Positions 27,816-36,758 of a stretch of 64,000 bases of DNA are shown in pieces. The first letter of the stretch is position 1, and the number at the start of each line of letters is the position of its first letter. The notes under the pieces are model-generated. The model made no database searches. It saw nothing but the letters and a program-made list of their open reading frames with translations, and had not been told where the DNA came from. Origin of the DNA: Acidimicrobiaceae bacterium (GTDB lineage: Bacteria > Actinomycetota > Acidimicrobiia > Acidimicrobiales > Ilumatobacteraceae); the NCBI GenBank assembly GCA_947450115.1, contig CANFUE010000002.1, positions 1 through 64,000 of the forward strand, in the 5' to 3' direction. Position numbers and translations under genes: made by a program.

Positions 27816-30093
27816 CCACGGGAATGCCGTTCAATACTGAGGTTCCCGACAAAGGGTCAAGTGCTTCATGATCGGTGAGGATGTTGGAGTTCACTCCAGC
27901 AACCCGGAGAGCCACCTGCATCTGAGAACCCTCGGCATCGTGGCCCCACCCGTGAGGCAACGACACCACACCTGGGCGGATGGTGTCGGAGATTTCAACA
28001 GCAACACTCACTTCACCCACACGACTTTGCACAGAAACAACGTCACCGTCATTCACCCCACGTGCAAGTGCATCGGCGGGATGCATGATGAGCGTGCAAC
28101 GAGATTTACCTTTCACCAACACGTTGATGTTGTGCATCCATGAATTGTTTGAACGCAAATGACGCCGACCAATGAGCAACAAGTTGCGACCAGAAGCAGT
28201 GTCGACTACCCCACTACCTACAACGTCATACAAACGATCGAGATCGTGGACTAACACTTCAGGTGCAAGTTCCACTTTTCCACTTGGCGTGCGCAATATT
28301 TCAGGAATGCGCGGCTGCAATGCACCGTAATCAATACCGTGTGGATTCTCTTTCAATAACTGCAAAGTTGCGCCGCCAATTGCAGCGCCAAACGCATCGC
28401 CATACGGGCCGGTACGCAACATGAAATCAATCATGCGAGCAGGACCACGTTGCCCATTGAGCGACAGTTCTTCAACGATTTCATCAGCATCGCGACCACA
28501 AACATTTGAGTTGGAATCTTTTACTGCACTGTTCACCATTGAACGAATTGCAGCATCGTCAGACACAGATACATCTGCATCAATTCCTTTGCCCTGCACA
28601 ATGGCTGCGATTTTGGCAAGGATTTCCCACTCATCGAGCTGCCCTTCTTCAAGTGGCAAAATTGCTTCGCTGTAGTTGGCTACGTTGCGCACTGCAAATT
28701 GCAACAAGAGCAGGTCGTAATGGTCGCGCTGCAAATGTGATGGAGGCGGCAAAATAACATTTGCATGTCGTGTTGTTTCGTTGAGATAAATATCAACACT
28801 CACCATGAAATCTAAATGTGCTAACGCTTCATCGAGTTGGTTGCTATGCGGAGTAGACAAAACTGGGTTGCCTGCAATAGTGAGCAGAGCCTTAATTTGA
28901 CCTTCGCCTGGTGTGAGTACTTCTTCCGCTAACGCTGCAATGGGATACTCACCAATGGCTTCGGGAAGATGCCGCACACGAGTGTGGCCTTTACCGACGC
29001 GAAAGCCACGACCCTTACCGGGTGTTCCACGAGTGGTGGCACCACCAGCAACAGGCAGCGTAAACATTGCTCCACCTGGTGTATCGAGATTGCCCGACAA
29101 CACATTGACCACATCAACAAGCCACGAAGTGGTGGTGCCAAAAGCAACAGTTGTTGTTCCGATACGGCCATACACCGCAGCAGTTGGCGCCCCTGCAATT
29201 TCATGTGCAATGCGACGAATTGTTTCTGCACTCAAGCCACACACTTCGGCAACAACTTCTGGAGTAAAGCGTGCAAGTGCTTGCTCTAACTCAGCGAGTC
29301 CGTTGATGTGTGCTGCAAGATGCGCTGTTACCTTCACCAACTTGTCGGCGAACAACACGTGAGCAATAGCGGCTAAGAAAAGCCCATCGGTTCCGGGCAT
29401 GATTGCTAACCATTCATCGGCAACTTCAGCAGTGCGTGTTTTACGTGGGTCAACCACCACCACTTTTCCACCGCGTTCTTGAATGCCCGTCAATCGCTTG
29501 GGGAAATCGGGAGCAGTGCACATGCTGCCATTCGATGCATATGGGTTAGCGCCCAGCATGAGCAAGTACTGCGTGCGATCGAGATCGGGAACCGGCACTG
29601 TTGCTGCAGTGCCAAACATGTAACCGCCTGCAACTTGTTTGGGAAGTTGGTCGACCGTTGATGCACTGAAACGTTGCTTGGTGCCAATTGCTTGTAACGC
29701 CACGCGCCCAAATGTCATTGCCGACAAGTTATGTGCGGTGGGGTTGCCCATATATGTTGCCACCGACTCACGACCATGAGTATTGATGACTCCTAACAAA
29801 CCTTTTTCAACTTCAGCCCACGCTTCTTGCCACGACACCTGAACATGCACGCCGTTGCGTTTCACTAACGGCAAGCGCAAACGGTCGGGGTCATCGTGGA
29901 GTTGTTTGAGGGTGCTCCCCTTCGGACAAATGAACCCTGCCGAAAAGACGTCTTGCATGTCGCCACGGATGTGTGTCACCACATTGTTCTTGACGGTAAT
30001 TTCTAAACCGCAGCCTGCCTCGCAGAGCGGACATGTGCGAAAGGCAACCTTGTTCACCTCGGTGCCTGATGATTCTTGTTGAAGTGTCGACAT
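27802..30093 (-). CDS. Molybdopterin oxidoreductase (formate dehydrogenase/nitrate reductase-like catalytic subunit)
   Basis: CPLCEAGCGLEI...GFICPKG 4Fe-4S motif, VDPRKTRTAEVADEWLAIMPGTD, C-terminal molybdopterin dinucleotide-binding domain; start trimmed to ATG 30093. Confidence 0.93.
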   Translation of the reverse strand: MSTLQQESSGTEVNKVAFRTCPLCEAGCGLEITVKNNVVTHIRGDMQDVFSAGFICPKGSTLKQLHDDPDRLRLPLVKRNGVHVQVSWQEAWAEVEKGLLGVINTHGRESVATYMGNPTAHNLSAMTFGRVALQAIGTKQRFSASTVDQLPKQVAGGYMFGTAATVPVPDLDRTQYLLMLGANPYASNGSMCTAPDFPKRLTGIQERGGKVVVVDPRKTRTAEVADEWLAIMPGTDGLFLAAIAHVLFADKLVKVTAHLAAHINGLAELEQALARFTPEVVAEVCGLSAETIRRIAHEIAGAPTAAVYGRIGTTTVAFGTTTSWLVDVVNVLSGNLDTPGGAMFTLPVAGGATTRGTPGKGRGFRVGKGHTRVRHLPEAIGEYPIAALAEEVLTPGEGQIKALLTIAGNPVLSTPHSNQLDEALAHLDFMVSVDIYLNETTRHANVILPPPSHLQRDHYDLLLLQFAVRNVANYSEAILPLEEGQLDEWEILAKIAAIVQGKGIDADVSVSDDAAIRSMVNSAVKDSNSNVCGRDADEIVEELSLNGQRGPARMIDFMLRTGPYGDAFGAAIGGATLQLLKENPHGIDYGALQPRIPEILRTPSGKVELAPEVLVHDLDRLYDVVGSGVVDTASGRNLLLIGRRHLRSNNSWMHNINVLVKGKSRCTLIMHPADALARGVNDGDVVSVQSRVGEVSVAVEISDTIRPGVVSLPHGWGHDAEGSQMQVALRVAGVNSNILTDHEALDPLSGTSVLNGIPVAVHR

Positions 30094-30114
30094 CTTTCCC
30101 CCAAGCCATAGGCT

Positions 30115-30801
30115 ATGCACTGCGTGAAACTGATCTACTCCTATCACGATTCCTTGGGGGAATCAGGCCGAAACATCTCGGCCGATGATGCATACCAGGT
30201 TGTTCGCCAACGCCCCGAAGGCCGCCCGTGGGTGGGAATGTGCATGGTGGCAAGCATCGATGGCTCCACGGTCATGACAGGGAACTCAGCAGCCCTCTCG
30301 AGTGCGGCTGATCGCTCGGTATTACTGGCCTTACGGGCCGCGGCCGACGATGTTTTGGTGGGCGCTGGCACCGTTCGCGCCGAAGGCTACGGCGTGCCGA
30401 GCAAAGCGGGTCAACGCGTTGCCGTGGTGAGCCATACCGGCCAGCTCGATTTCACCACAGAGCTTTTTACAAGTGGCGCTGGCTATGTGGTGGTTCCATC
30501 AGATGCTCCAGAACTGCCAGTAGAAACGTTGCGCGCGGGCACGAGCGAAGTTGATATGCAACTTGCCCTACGAGCAATGTCGTGCAACTTCATTCAGCTA
30601 GAAGGTGGCGCACTACTGAATGCATCACTCGCAGCAGCGGATCTTGTTGATGAAATCAACCTCACCATTTCGCCGCAAATCATTGGTGGAAACGGACCAC
30701 GCTTAATAACAAATGCACCAGATCTTGCACAACGCTTTCATCTGCAACACGTGTTGGAAGATGAAGGATTTCTTTTCTTGCGTTACTTGCGCAAACGCTG
30801 A
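30115..30801 (+). CDS. RibD C-terminal / dihydrofolate reductase-like (pyrimidine reductase family) protein
   Basis: 228 aa; GRPWVGMCMVASIDGSTVMTGNSAALSS...DVLVGAGTVRAEGYG...LEGGALLNASL. Confidence 0.85.
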   Translation: MHCVKLIYSYHDSLGESGRNISADDAYQVVRQRPEGRPWVGMCMVASIDGSTVMTGNSAALSSAADRSVLLALRAAADDVLVGAGTVRAEGYGVPSKAGQRVAVVSHTGQLDFTTELFTSGAGYVVVPSDAPELPVETLRAGTSEVDMQLALRAMSCNFIQLEGGALLNASLAAADLVDEINLTISPQIIGGNGPRLITNAPDLAQRFHLQHVLEDEGFLFLRYLRKR

Positions 30802-30818
30802 GAAATTTATTTCTTCAG

Positions 30819-31265
30819 CTATTTCTTCAACAGTGCGAGCTCGCGACGGAAGTCGGCAGCTTGATCGAAGTTTTTATACACACTGGCAAAACGCAAGTAC
30901 GCCACTTCGTCGAGTTCACGTAATTGCTCGAGCACTTCATGACCAACTTGGGCCGAGGTGACTTCATTTCCCGTTGCGCGCAACGCCTCTTCCACCTTGT
31001 CGGCAAGAACTTCAATTTGCTCTTCTTCAACCGGGCGGCCTTTGCTTGCGGCAGAGACACCAGCAATGATTTTGGAACGGTTAAACGGGGTGCGGTCGCC
31101 ACTGCGTTTGACCACCATGAGCACTACTTCTTCAAGGCGCTCACGGGTACTAAAGCGGTAGCTGCACTCCGGGCACTGGCGCCGACGACGAATGGCTGTG
31201 CCGTCTTCTGCTGCACGGGAATCGACCACCTTGGTGTCGTCGTGGGAGCAAATGGGGCAACGCAT
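30819..31265 (-). CDS. nrdR: Transcriptional repressor NrdR
   Basis: MRCPICSHDDTKVVDSRAAEDGTAIRRRRQCPECSYRFSTRER zinc ribbon plus ATP-cone; start trimmed to 31265. Confidence 0.97.
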   Translation of the reverse strand: MRCPICSHDDTKVVDSRAAEDGTAIRRRRQCPECSYRFSTRERLEEVVLMVVKRSGDRTPFNRSKIIAGVSAASKGRPVEEEQIEVLADKVEEALRATGNEVTSAQVGHEVLEQLRELDEVAYLRFASVYKNFDQAADFRRELALLKK

Positions 31266-31341
31266 GCACCTAACAGTAGTTGCCACATGCCCCGAAAAGC
31301 GGGAAAGGGGCAGATTTATACACCACCCCAACAAGTGTCAC

Positions 31342-31722
31342 TTAGGGAATGCGAATGACTTGACCAGGGAAGATTTGGTCGCCATTGAGATGCACCAATT
31401 CATCGACCATTGCGGTGATATTGCCATTGGGCACTAAGCGATGAGCGATACCCCACAAGGTGTCGCCAGGCGCAACCGTGAGCGTGTGCGGAGTGGCAAT
31501 ACCTGCAGGAGTTGACTTTTCAGCTACTGCCCCAGTGGTGAAAAAGGCACCGCCGAGCACGCAAGCAACTGCAGCCACCAAGACCACGCGACGGCGGAAA
31601 TAGGTTGCATATGAGCGAGGGGCGGAAGTACGAAGCGACGGATGGGAATGGAGTGCAATTGCCATGGGAGTGCCTTTCTGGCTGGGTTGTGAGGACTGGA
31701 TGGGGGTAAGACTTTTCAACAT
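31342..31722 (-). CDS. LysM-domain membrane protein, positional equivalent of Rv2719c/DivS/YneA next to lexA
   Basis: TM segment RRRVVLVAAVACVLGGAFFTTGAVA and LysM HTLTVAPGDTLWGIAHRLVPNGN...VHLNGDQIFPGQVIRIP; an alternative start at 31665 is plausible. Confidence 0.85.
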   Translation of the reverse strand: MLKSLTPIQSSQPSQKGTPMAIALHSHPSLRTSAPRSYATYFRRRVVLVAAVACVLGGAFFTTGAVAEKSTPAGIATPHTLTVAPGDTLWGIAHRLVPNGNITAMVDELVHLNGDQIFPGQVIRIP

Positions 31723-31735
31723 GGAACCAGTATGA

Positions 31736-31839
31736 CGAACGGGTGTTCGCTGCCTGTTCGGTTAACGTAGCGAACGCCTGTTCGTATGTCAAGGGTTATT
31801 ACGAACAAATGTTTGACTTTTGGGGCGAACACCCGTACG
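31736..31839. promoter_or_regulatory. LexA (SOS) boxes in the LysM gene/lexA divergent region
   Basis: CGAACGGGTGTTCG (31736-31749) and CGAACGCCTGTTCG (31771-31784) match cGAACnnnnGTTCg exactly; near matches CGAACAAATGTTTG (31802-31815) and CGAACACCCGTACG (31826-31839). Confidence 0.85.
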
Positions 31840-31847
31840 CTAAGGCC

Positions 31848-32477
31848 ATGACCGAAGCTCTCACCGCCCGCCAACGTGCCATTTTGGAATTCATCGACAC
31901 CAATATGCGAGACCGTGGCTACCCGCCTTCCGTCCGGGAAATCGCCGAAGCTGTGGGCCTCAGCAGCCCCGCCACCGTGCACACGCACCTCGGAACCTTG
32001 CAGAAGTTGGGCTATTTGGTCCGTGACCCGTCAAAGCCACGCGCCCTCGAAGTGCGCTTCGACTCCGGAATCGGCGTGGCAATGGATCGTGGTCAAGCTC
32101 GTCACGTACCCCTGGTGGGCGATGTTGCTGCTGGAACCAACGTTCTTGCAACAGAAAACATTGAAGAACTCATTCCGCTCCCCGTCGACTTCACCGGTGA
32201 AGGCGAACTCTTCATGTTGCGCGTGCGCGGCGACAGCATGATCGATGCTGGCATTCTCGACGGCGACTTCGTTGTTGCTCGTCAGGAATCTGAACCACGC
32301 AACGGCGACATCGTTGTGGCTGGCATTCCCGGAGACGAAGCCACTATCAAGACCTACAAGCGCAGTGGTTCCACCATCACTCTTCTTCCGGCAAACCCCA
32401 CCATGGAACCCATGGTCTTTTCCGCAGCCGACGTTGTGGTGTTCGGAAAAATTGTCACCGTGATGCGCAAGTTATAA
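31848..32477 (+). CDS. lexA: LexA repressor
   Basis: MTEALTARQRAILEFIDTNMRDRGYPPSVREIAEAVGLSSPATVHTHL; autocleavage region VPLVGDVAAG; catalytic RGDSMIDAGI; start trimmed to 31848. Confidence 0.97.
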   Translation: MTEALTARQRAILEFIDTNMRDRGYPPSVREIAEAVGLSSPATVHTHLGTLQKLGYLVRDPSKPRALEVRFDSGIGVAMDRGQARHVPLVGDVAAGTNVLATENIEELIPLPVDFTGEGELFMLRVRGDSMIDAGILDGDFVVARQESEPRNGDIVVAGIPGDEATIKTYKRSGSTITLLPANPTMEPMVFSAADVVVFGKIVTVMRKL

Positions 32478-32490
32478 ACAGCGCTCGCTG

Positions 32491-33606
32491 TTAACGAACA
32501 CCTAAACGCTGCGCAAGCAATTCAATTTTGTCGTCGGGCTGTACTACTGCAACACGAACGTTGTTGGCACCACCTGCACCGTAGAAATCGCCAGGGCTCA
32601 CTAACGCTCCACCTTCGCGTGCGAGTCTTTCGGCAAATGCCCAACCATCTTGTGCGTCGAACCATAAGTAAAAACCACCGCTGGGCATTGCAATAGAAAT
32701 ACCCGACCACTGCTGCAAAATGCTCGCCGTGCGCTCTAAGCGACGTAAATACACATCGCGCTGCACACGCACATGTTCATCGTCATTCAATGCTGCAACA
32801 CCTGCTGCTTGTGCTGGCCCTGGAACCATCATGCCTACGTGTTTACGCACTTCTTTTAAGTAGTTCACGATGTCGGGGTCGCCTGCATAGAAACCAACGC
32901 GCACACCGGCAAGGTTCGACCGCTTCGAGAGTGAATGCACTGCCACTACCCCATCAACACCATGTTGAAGTGCCGACTGCGCAGCAGTTGACCAGGTGAA
33001 TTCGGCATAACACTCGTCGCTGAAAACGGGAATGCCATTACTGCGGCCCCACTTCACTGCAGTGCCCAAGTCGTCGAGTGCGCCAGTTGGGTTACTGGGG
33101 CTGTTCACCCACAACATGAGCCCACGTTGCGCATCGTCTGCGCTAATAGCCGACAAGTTCATGGTGCCATTTGCGTTCATGGGCACAGCAACTGCACGGC
33201 AGTTTGCCAAGATAGCGCCCATCTCATAAGTGGGGTAGGCAACGGCTGGGTAAAACACCGTGTCTTTTTCTGGAGTGCGCAAACGCATGTACTGCGGAGT
33301 GGTTGCAACAAACTCTTTGGTACCAATACACGCGGCAATGTCGTTTGGTGAAATATCAATTGCGAAACGTCGTGTGATCCACGCACTTGCGGCCTTGCGT
33401 AACGCTTCGCTGCCGATGCTTGCCGGATACCCGCGTTCGCTATTTGACGACGACAACGCGGCGACAACAGCAGCCAACGGAGGGTCGCACGGGGTGCCAA
33501 TAGACAAGTCGATGAGACCACCCTCGAAGGCGCGACCCAATGCAGCGAATGCATCGAGGCGATCGTACGGATACGGAGGAGGAACAAAGCCTGAAGAAGA
33601 ACTCAT
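32491..33606 (-). CDS. dapC: Class I/II aminotransferase, probable succinyldiaminopimelate transaminase
   Basis: 371 aa; LWVNSPSNPTGALDDL, VHSLSKRSNLAGVRVGFYAGD; near dapF. Confidence 0.82.
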   Translation of the reverse strand: MSSSSGFVPPPYPYDRLDAFAALGRAFEGGLIDLSIGTPCDPPLAAVVAALSSSNSERGYPASIGSEALRKAASAWITRRFAIDISPNDIAACIGTKEFVATTPQYMRLRTPEKDTVFYPAVAYPTYEMGAILANCRAVAVPMNANGTMNLSAISADDAQRGLMLWVNSPSNPTGALDDLGTAVKWGRSNGIPVFSDECYAEFTWSTAAQSALQHGVDGVVAVHSLSKRSNLAGVRVGFYAGDPDIVNYLKEVRKHVGMMVPGPAQAAGVAALNDDEHVRVQRDVYLRRLERTASILQQWSGISIAMPSGGFYLWFDAQDGWAFAERLAREGGALVSPGDFYGAGGANNVRVAVVQPDDKIELLAQRLGVR

Positions 33607-33612
33607 ACGCCT

Positions 33613-34956
33613 CTACTCTGCTGTACTCGCAGGCGTTGTCGCAACATCATGGGAAATATTTGTTGCCACAACATACGGACGCAACCGGCCCACTGACGCA
33701 TCTCCCAGGCGAGCACGTACACGAGCACCCGCCTCTTCATGGGCGGTAGACACCACTTCACCTTCGCGATGCACCATTGCTAATGCTTCACCGTGGTCGT
33801 AAGGAATAAAGAGTTCCACCACTACCGACAAGGCACGAATGCGATCGCTCAGTACACGCAAGAGGTCGTCGATGCCTTCACCAGTGACACCAGAGACGGC
33901 AACAGAGCCACGATGCGCCTCAACAAGTTCACGCACTGCTTCGGGGGCAAGGTCGGCTTTGTTGAAGACCAACAATTCAGGAACACGACTTCCACCAATT
34001 TGCTCGAGCACCTCATGCACCGCGCGAATTTGACCTTCTGGGTCTAAGGCACTTCCGTCAACGACATGAACGAGATAATCGGCCTCGCTCGCTACTTCCA
34101 ATGTGCTCTTAAAGGCCTCTATGAGCCCGTGAGGCAGCCTGCGCACAAAACCCACCGTGTCGGTGAGCAACACCGGTTCACCACCTGGCAGTGCCAAGCG
34201 TCGCGTGGTGGGGTCGAGCGTGGCAAAGAGGCGATCTTGCACTAACACTCCCGACGCAGTGAGCGCATTGAGCAATGTCGATTTACCTGCGTTGGTGTAA
34301 CCCACAATGGTGACCGACGACAGCCCACTGCGGTCTCGGCTCTTGCGCTGCTCTAAGCGAGTACGACCAAGGTTCTTTAACTCGCCTTCCAATTTGGTGA
34401 TGCGCTTCATGATGCGCCGACGGTCAACTTCAAGCTGTGTTTCACCAGGGCCACGCGTACCAATACCACCACCCTGCTGGCTGAGCGCTCCAGAAACACC
34501 ACGGCGCAAACGTGGCAGGCGATAACGCGACATTGCGAGCTCTACTTGCGCCTTACCTTCAAGAGTGTGTGCATTTTGAGCAAATATGTCGAGAATGACT
34601 GCTGTGCGATCGAGTGCAGTACGACCCAACAACTTTTCCAAGTTGTATTGCTGTGCTGGTGATAGTTCATTATCGAATACAACAGTGTCGGCATCGACCT
34701 CTAAACACAGTGCTTTCAATTCTTCTGCTTTACCTTTACCAATAAACCAGGTGGAATCGGGAGCATCGCGTTTTTGCGTTAAACGCCCCGCTTCATCGGC
34801 GCCTGCAGTGTCGACCAACAGTGCCAACTCATCGAGGCTTTCGTCGGTTTCTTCTTCAGTATGCAGTGGAAGCGTGACACCCACAAGCACAATACGCTCG
34901 CGAATGGATCGGTCGATGAGTGTCTGGCCAAGGGCCTCCTGATACGGATTACTCAT
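33613..34956 (-). CDS. hflX: GTPase HflX
   Basis: 447 aa; GRGETQLEVDRR-like GPGETQLEVDRRRI, VGYTNAGKSTLLNAL, DTVGFVRRLPHGLIEAFKSTLEV. Confidence 0.96.
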   Translation of the reverse strand: MSNPYQEALGQTLIDRSIRERIVLVGVTLPLHTEEETDESLDELALLVDTAGADEAGRLTQKRDAPDSTWFIGKGKAEELKALCLEVDADTVVFDNELSPAQQYNLEKLLGRTALDRTAVILDIFAQNAHTLEGKAQVELAMSRYRLPRLRRGVSGALSQQGGGIGTRGPGETQLEVDRRRIMKRITKLEGELKNLGRTRLEQRKSRDRSGLSSVTIVGYTNAGKSTLLNALTASGVLVQDRLFATLDPTTRRLALPGGEPVLLTDTVGFVRRLPHGLIEAFKSTLEVASEADYLVHVVDGSALDPEGQIRAVHEVLEQIGGSRVPELLVFNKADLAPEAVRELVEAHRGSVAVSGVTGEGIDDLLRVLSDRIRALSVVVELFIPYDHGEALAMVHREGEVVSTAHEEAGARVRARLGDASVGRLRPYVVATNISHDVATTPASTAE

Positions 34957-34984
34957 GTATTACTTTGCATTCGTTGCACGAACT

Positions 34985-35815
34985 TCAGACATGAAATACC
35001 ACGTTGGCTATGAAAACAGACGGCCCAATGAGAGTTGCTTCTGACGTTGCAGCATCTATACGCACGCGTGCATCGCCGCCATCCATATGCACGAGCACTT
35101 CGGGTGCAGAAGCAGGAACAAAACCCCATGCTTTTGCAGCAACGGCACTGGCACATGCACCTGAACCACAGGCGAGTGTGATGCCTGAACCGCGTTCATG
35201 CACGCGCATGGTGACGGCATGAGCTTCTGGACCTGGTGCAACAATTTCAAGATTCACATGGGGCACTAATGCACCCAGAGTTTGTAGATCGACATCGGCA
35301 ACGTCTTCCACACTCACGACCGAATGAGGGTTGCCGAGCGATAGATGCCGCACGGGTCGGTCGGGGTTGCACTGCAGTGCTGCCCAGTTCGCAGGTTCAG
35401 CAATATCGCTCACCGCTCCCATGCTCACACTGAGTTGTGCCACATTTGAAGTGGGCGAACCCTCAAGAACCTCAACCGTGCGCACACCTGCGTCGGTGCT
35501 CACCAAGTAAGTTGCTGGGCCTTCAATGTGATCTTGCCAATACGCAGCTTGCACCAAACAACGAATGCCATTGCCTGAAATTTCTGCACGGCTTCCGTCG
35601 GCGTTGTACAACACCATGGTGAGTTGGTTGGCGCCTTCGCGACCTAACAACAACACGCCATCGGCACCGATGCCAAAACGTCGGTCGCACCAATCGCGAG
35701 CAAAAGATGCCCATTGCGCATCGGGGTCACCACCCGCGAAAGGCAGACCCTGACGAATGTCGTACACCAAGAAGTCGTTACCCAACCCTTGATGCTTTGA
35801 CATCGTTACCTGCAT
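34985..35815 (-). CDS. dapF: Diaminopimelate epimerase
   Basis: 276 aa; KHQGLGNDFLVYD, NADGSRAEISGNGIRC, ERGSGITLACGSGACAS. Confidence 0.96.
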   Translation of the reverse strand: MQVTMSKHQGLGNDFLVYDIRQGLPFAGGDPDAQWASFARDWCDRRFGIGADGVLLLGREGANQLTMVLYNADGSRAEISGNGIRCLVQAAYWQDHIEGPATYLVSTDAGVRTVEVLEGSPTSNVAQLSVSMGAVSDIAEPANWAALQCNPDRPVRHLSLGNPHSVVSVEDVADVDLQTLGALVPHVNLEIVAPGPEAHAVTMRVHERGSGITLACGSGACASAVAAKAWGFVPASAPEVLVHMDGGDARVRIDAATSEATLIGPSVFIANVVFHV

Positions 35816-35824
35816 GGGAAAAGA

Positions 35825-36739
35825 CTACGCCTTCAACGCTCTCAACACATAAGGCATTACTTCTGCAACGGGGTCTTTGTGCACTTCCACCCACGTGATG
35901 CGCGGGTCGCGGCGAAACCAACGCTCTTGACGCACAGCGAATTGCCGTGTGCGCAAAACAAGCTCTTCTTTGGCCTCGGCGAGTGAAGCGCGGCCCTCAA
36001 TATGGTCGGCCATTTCTTTATACCCGAGCGCCTGACGAGCAGTTGCCGACATTGCCGGGCGACGTCGCAACAATGCCTTCGTTTCTTTTACAAGACCATC
36101 TTCGAGCATTGCGTCAACACGGTCGGCAATACGTTGCACCAGCACTTCACGCTTCCAGCGCAGGCCTATTTGTACTATTCCATTTTCCGGGTAGGCCGAT
36201 GTGCCTGGGCCAGAATCGCTGAAAGGTCGCCCACTGCCAATGCACACTTCCAACGCACGAATCATGCGACGACGGTTAGTGGGCTCAATGCGCTCGGCAG
36301 CTACTGGGTCGAGTTGCTTGAGTTGCGCATAGAGAAGGGTGGTGTTGTGGTTATCTTCAAGTTCTGCACGAACATCTGGCCACTCACCAGGAAATTCAAG
36401 GTTGTCGATGACCGCAGTGAGATACAAGCCCGTGCCAGCAACAAGAAGTGCCGCATTCCCCGACCCCCCCAGCTTTGTCAACTCGCCACGTGCTGCTTCT
36501 TGAAACTGCGTCACTGTAAAACGTTGCGAAGGGTCAACCATGTCGATGCAATGATGCGGAACTAATTGCTGGTCGGCCGATGTTGGCTTAGCAGTGCCAA
36601 TATTCATTTCGCGATACACCTGCATGGCATCGACGGCAACAATATGCGTGCCTGCAACTTGCTGAGCCGCGGCCATTGCTACCGACGACTTACCACTTGC
36701 CGTTGGGCCGAGAATTACTACTTGTTTTGACATGGCCAA
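35825..36739 (-). CDS. miaA: tRNA dimethylallyltransferase
   Basis: 304 aa; ILGPTASGKSSVAM, DAMQVYREMNIGTAKPT, ALGYKEMADH. Confidence 0.96.
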   Translation of the reverse strand: MAMSKQVVILGPTASGKSSVAMAAAQQVAGTHIVAVDAMQVYREMNIGTAKPTSADQQLVPHHCIDMVDPSQRFTVTQFQEAARGELTKLGGSGNAALLVAGTGLYLTAVIDNLEFPGEWPDVRAELEDNHNTTLLYAQLKQLDPVAAERIEPTNRRRMIRALEVCIGSGRPFSDSGPGTSAYPENGIVQIGLRWKREVLVQRIADRVDAMLEDGLVKETKALLRRRPAMSATARQALGYKEMADHIEGRASLAEAKEELVLRTRQFAVRQERWFRRDPRITWVEVHKDPVAEVMPYVLRALKA

Positions 36740-36758
36740 ACTTTCTGGAGAGGGTGCA

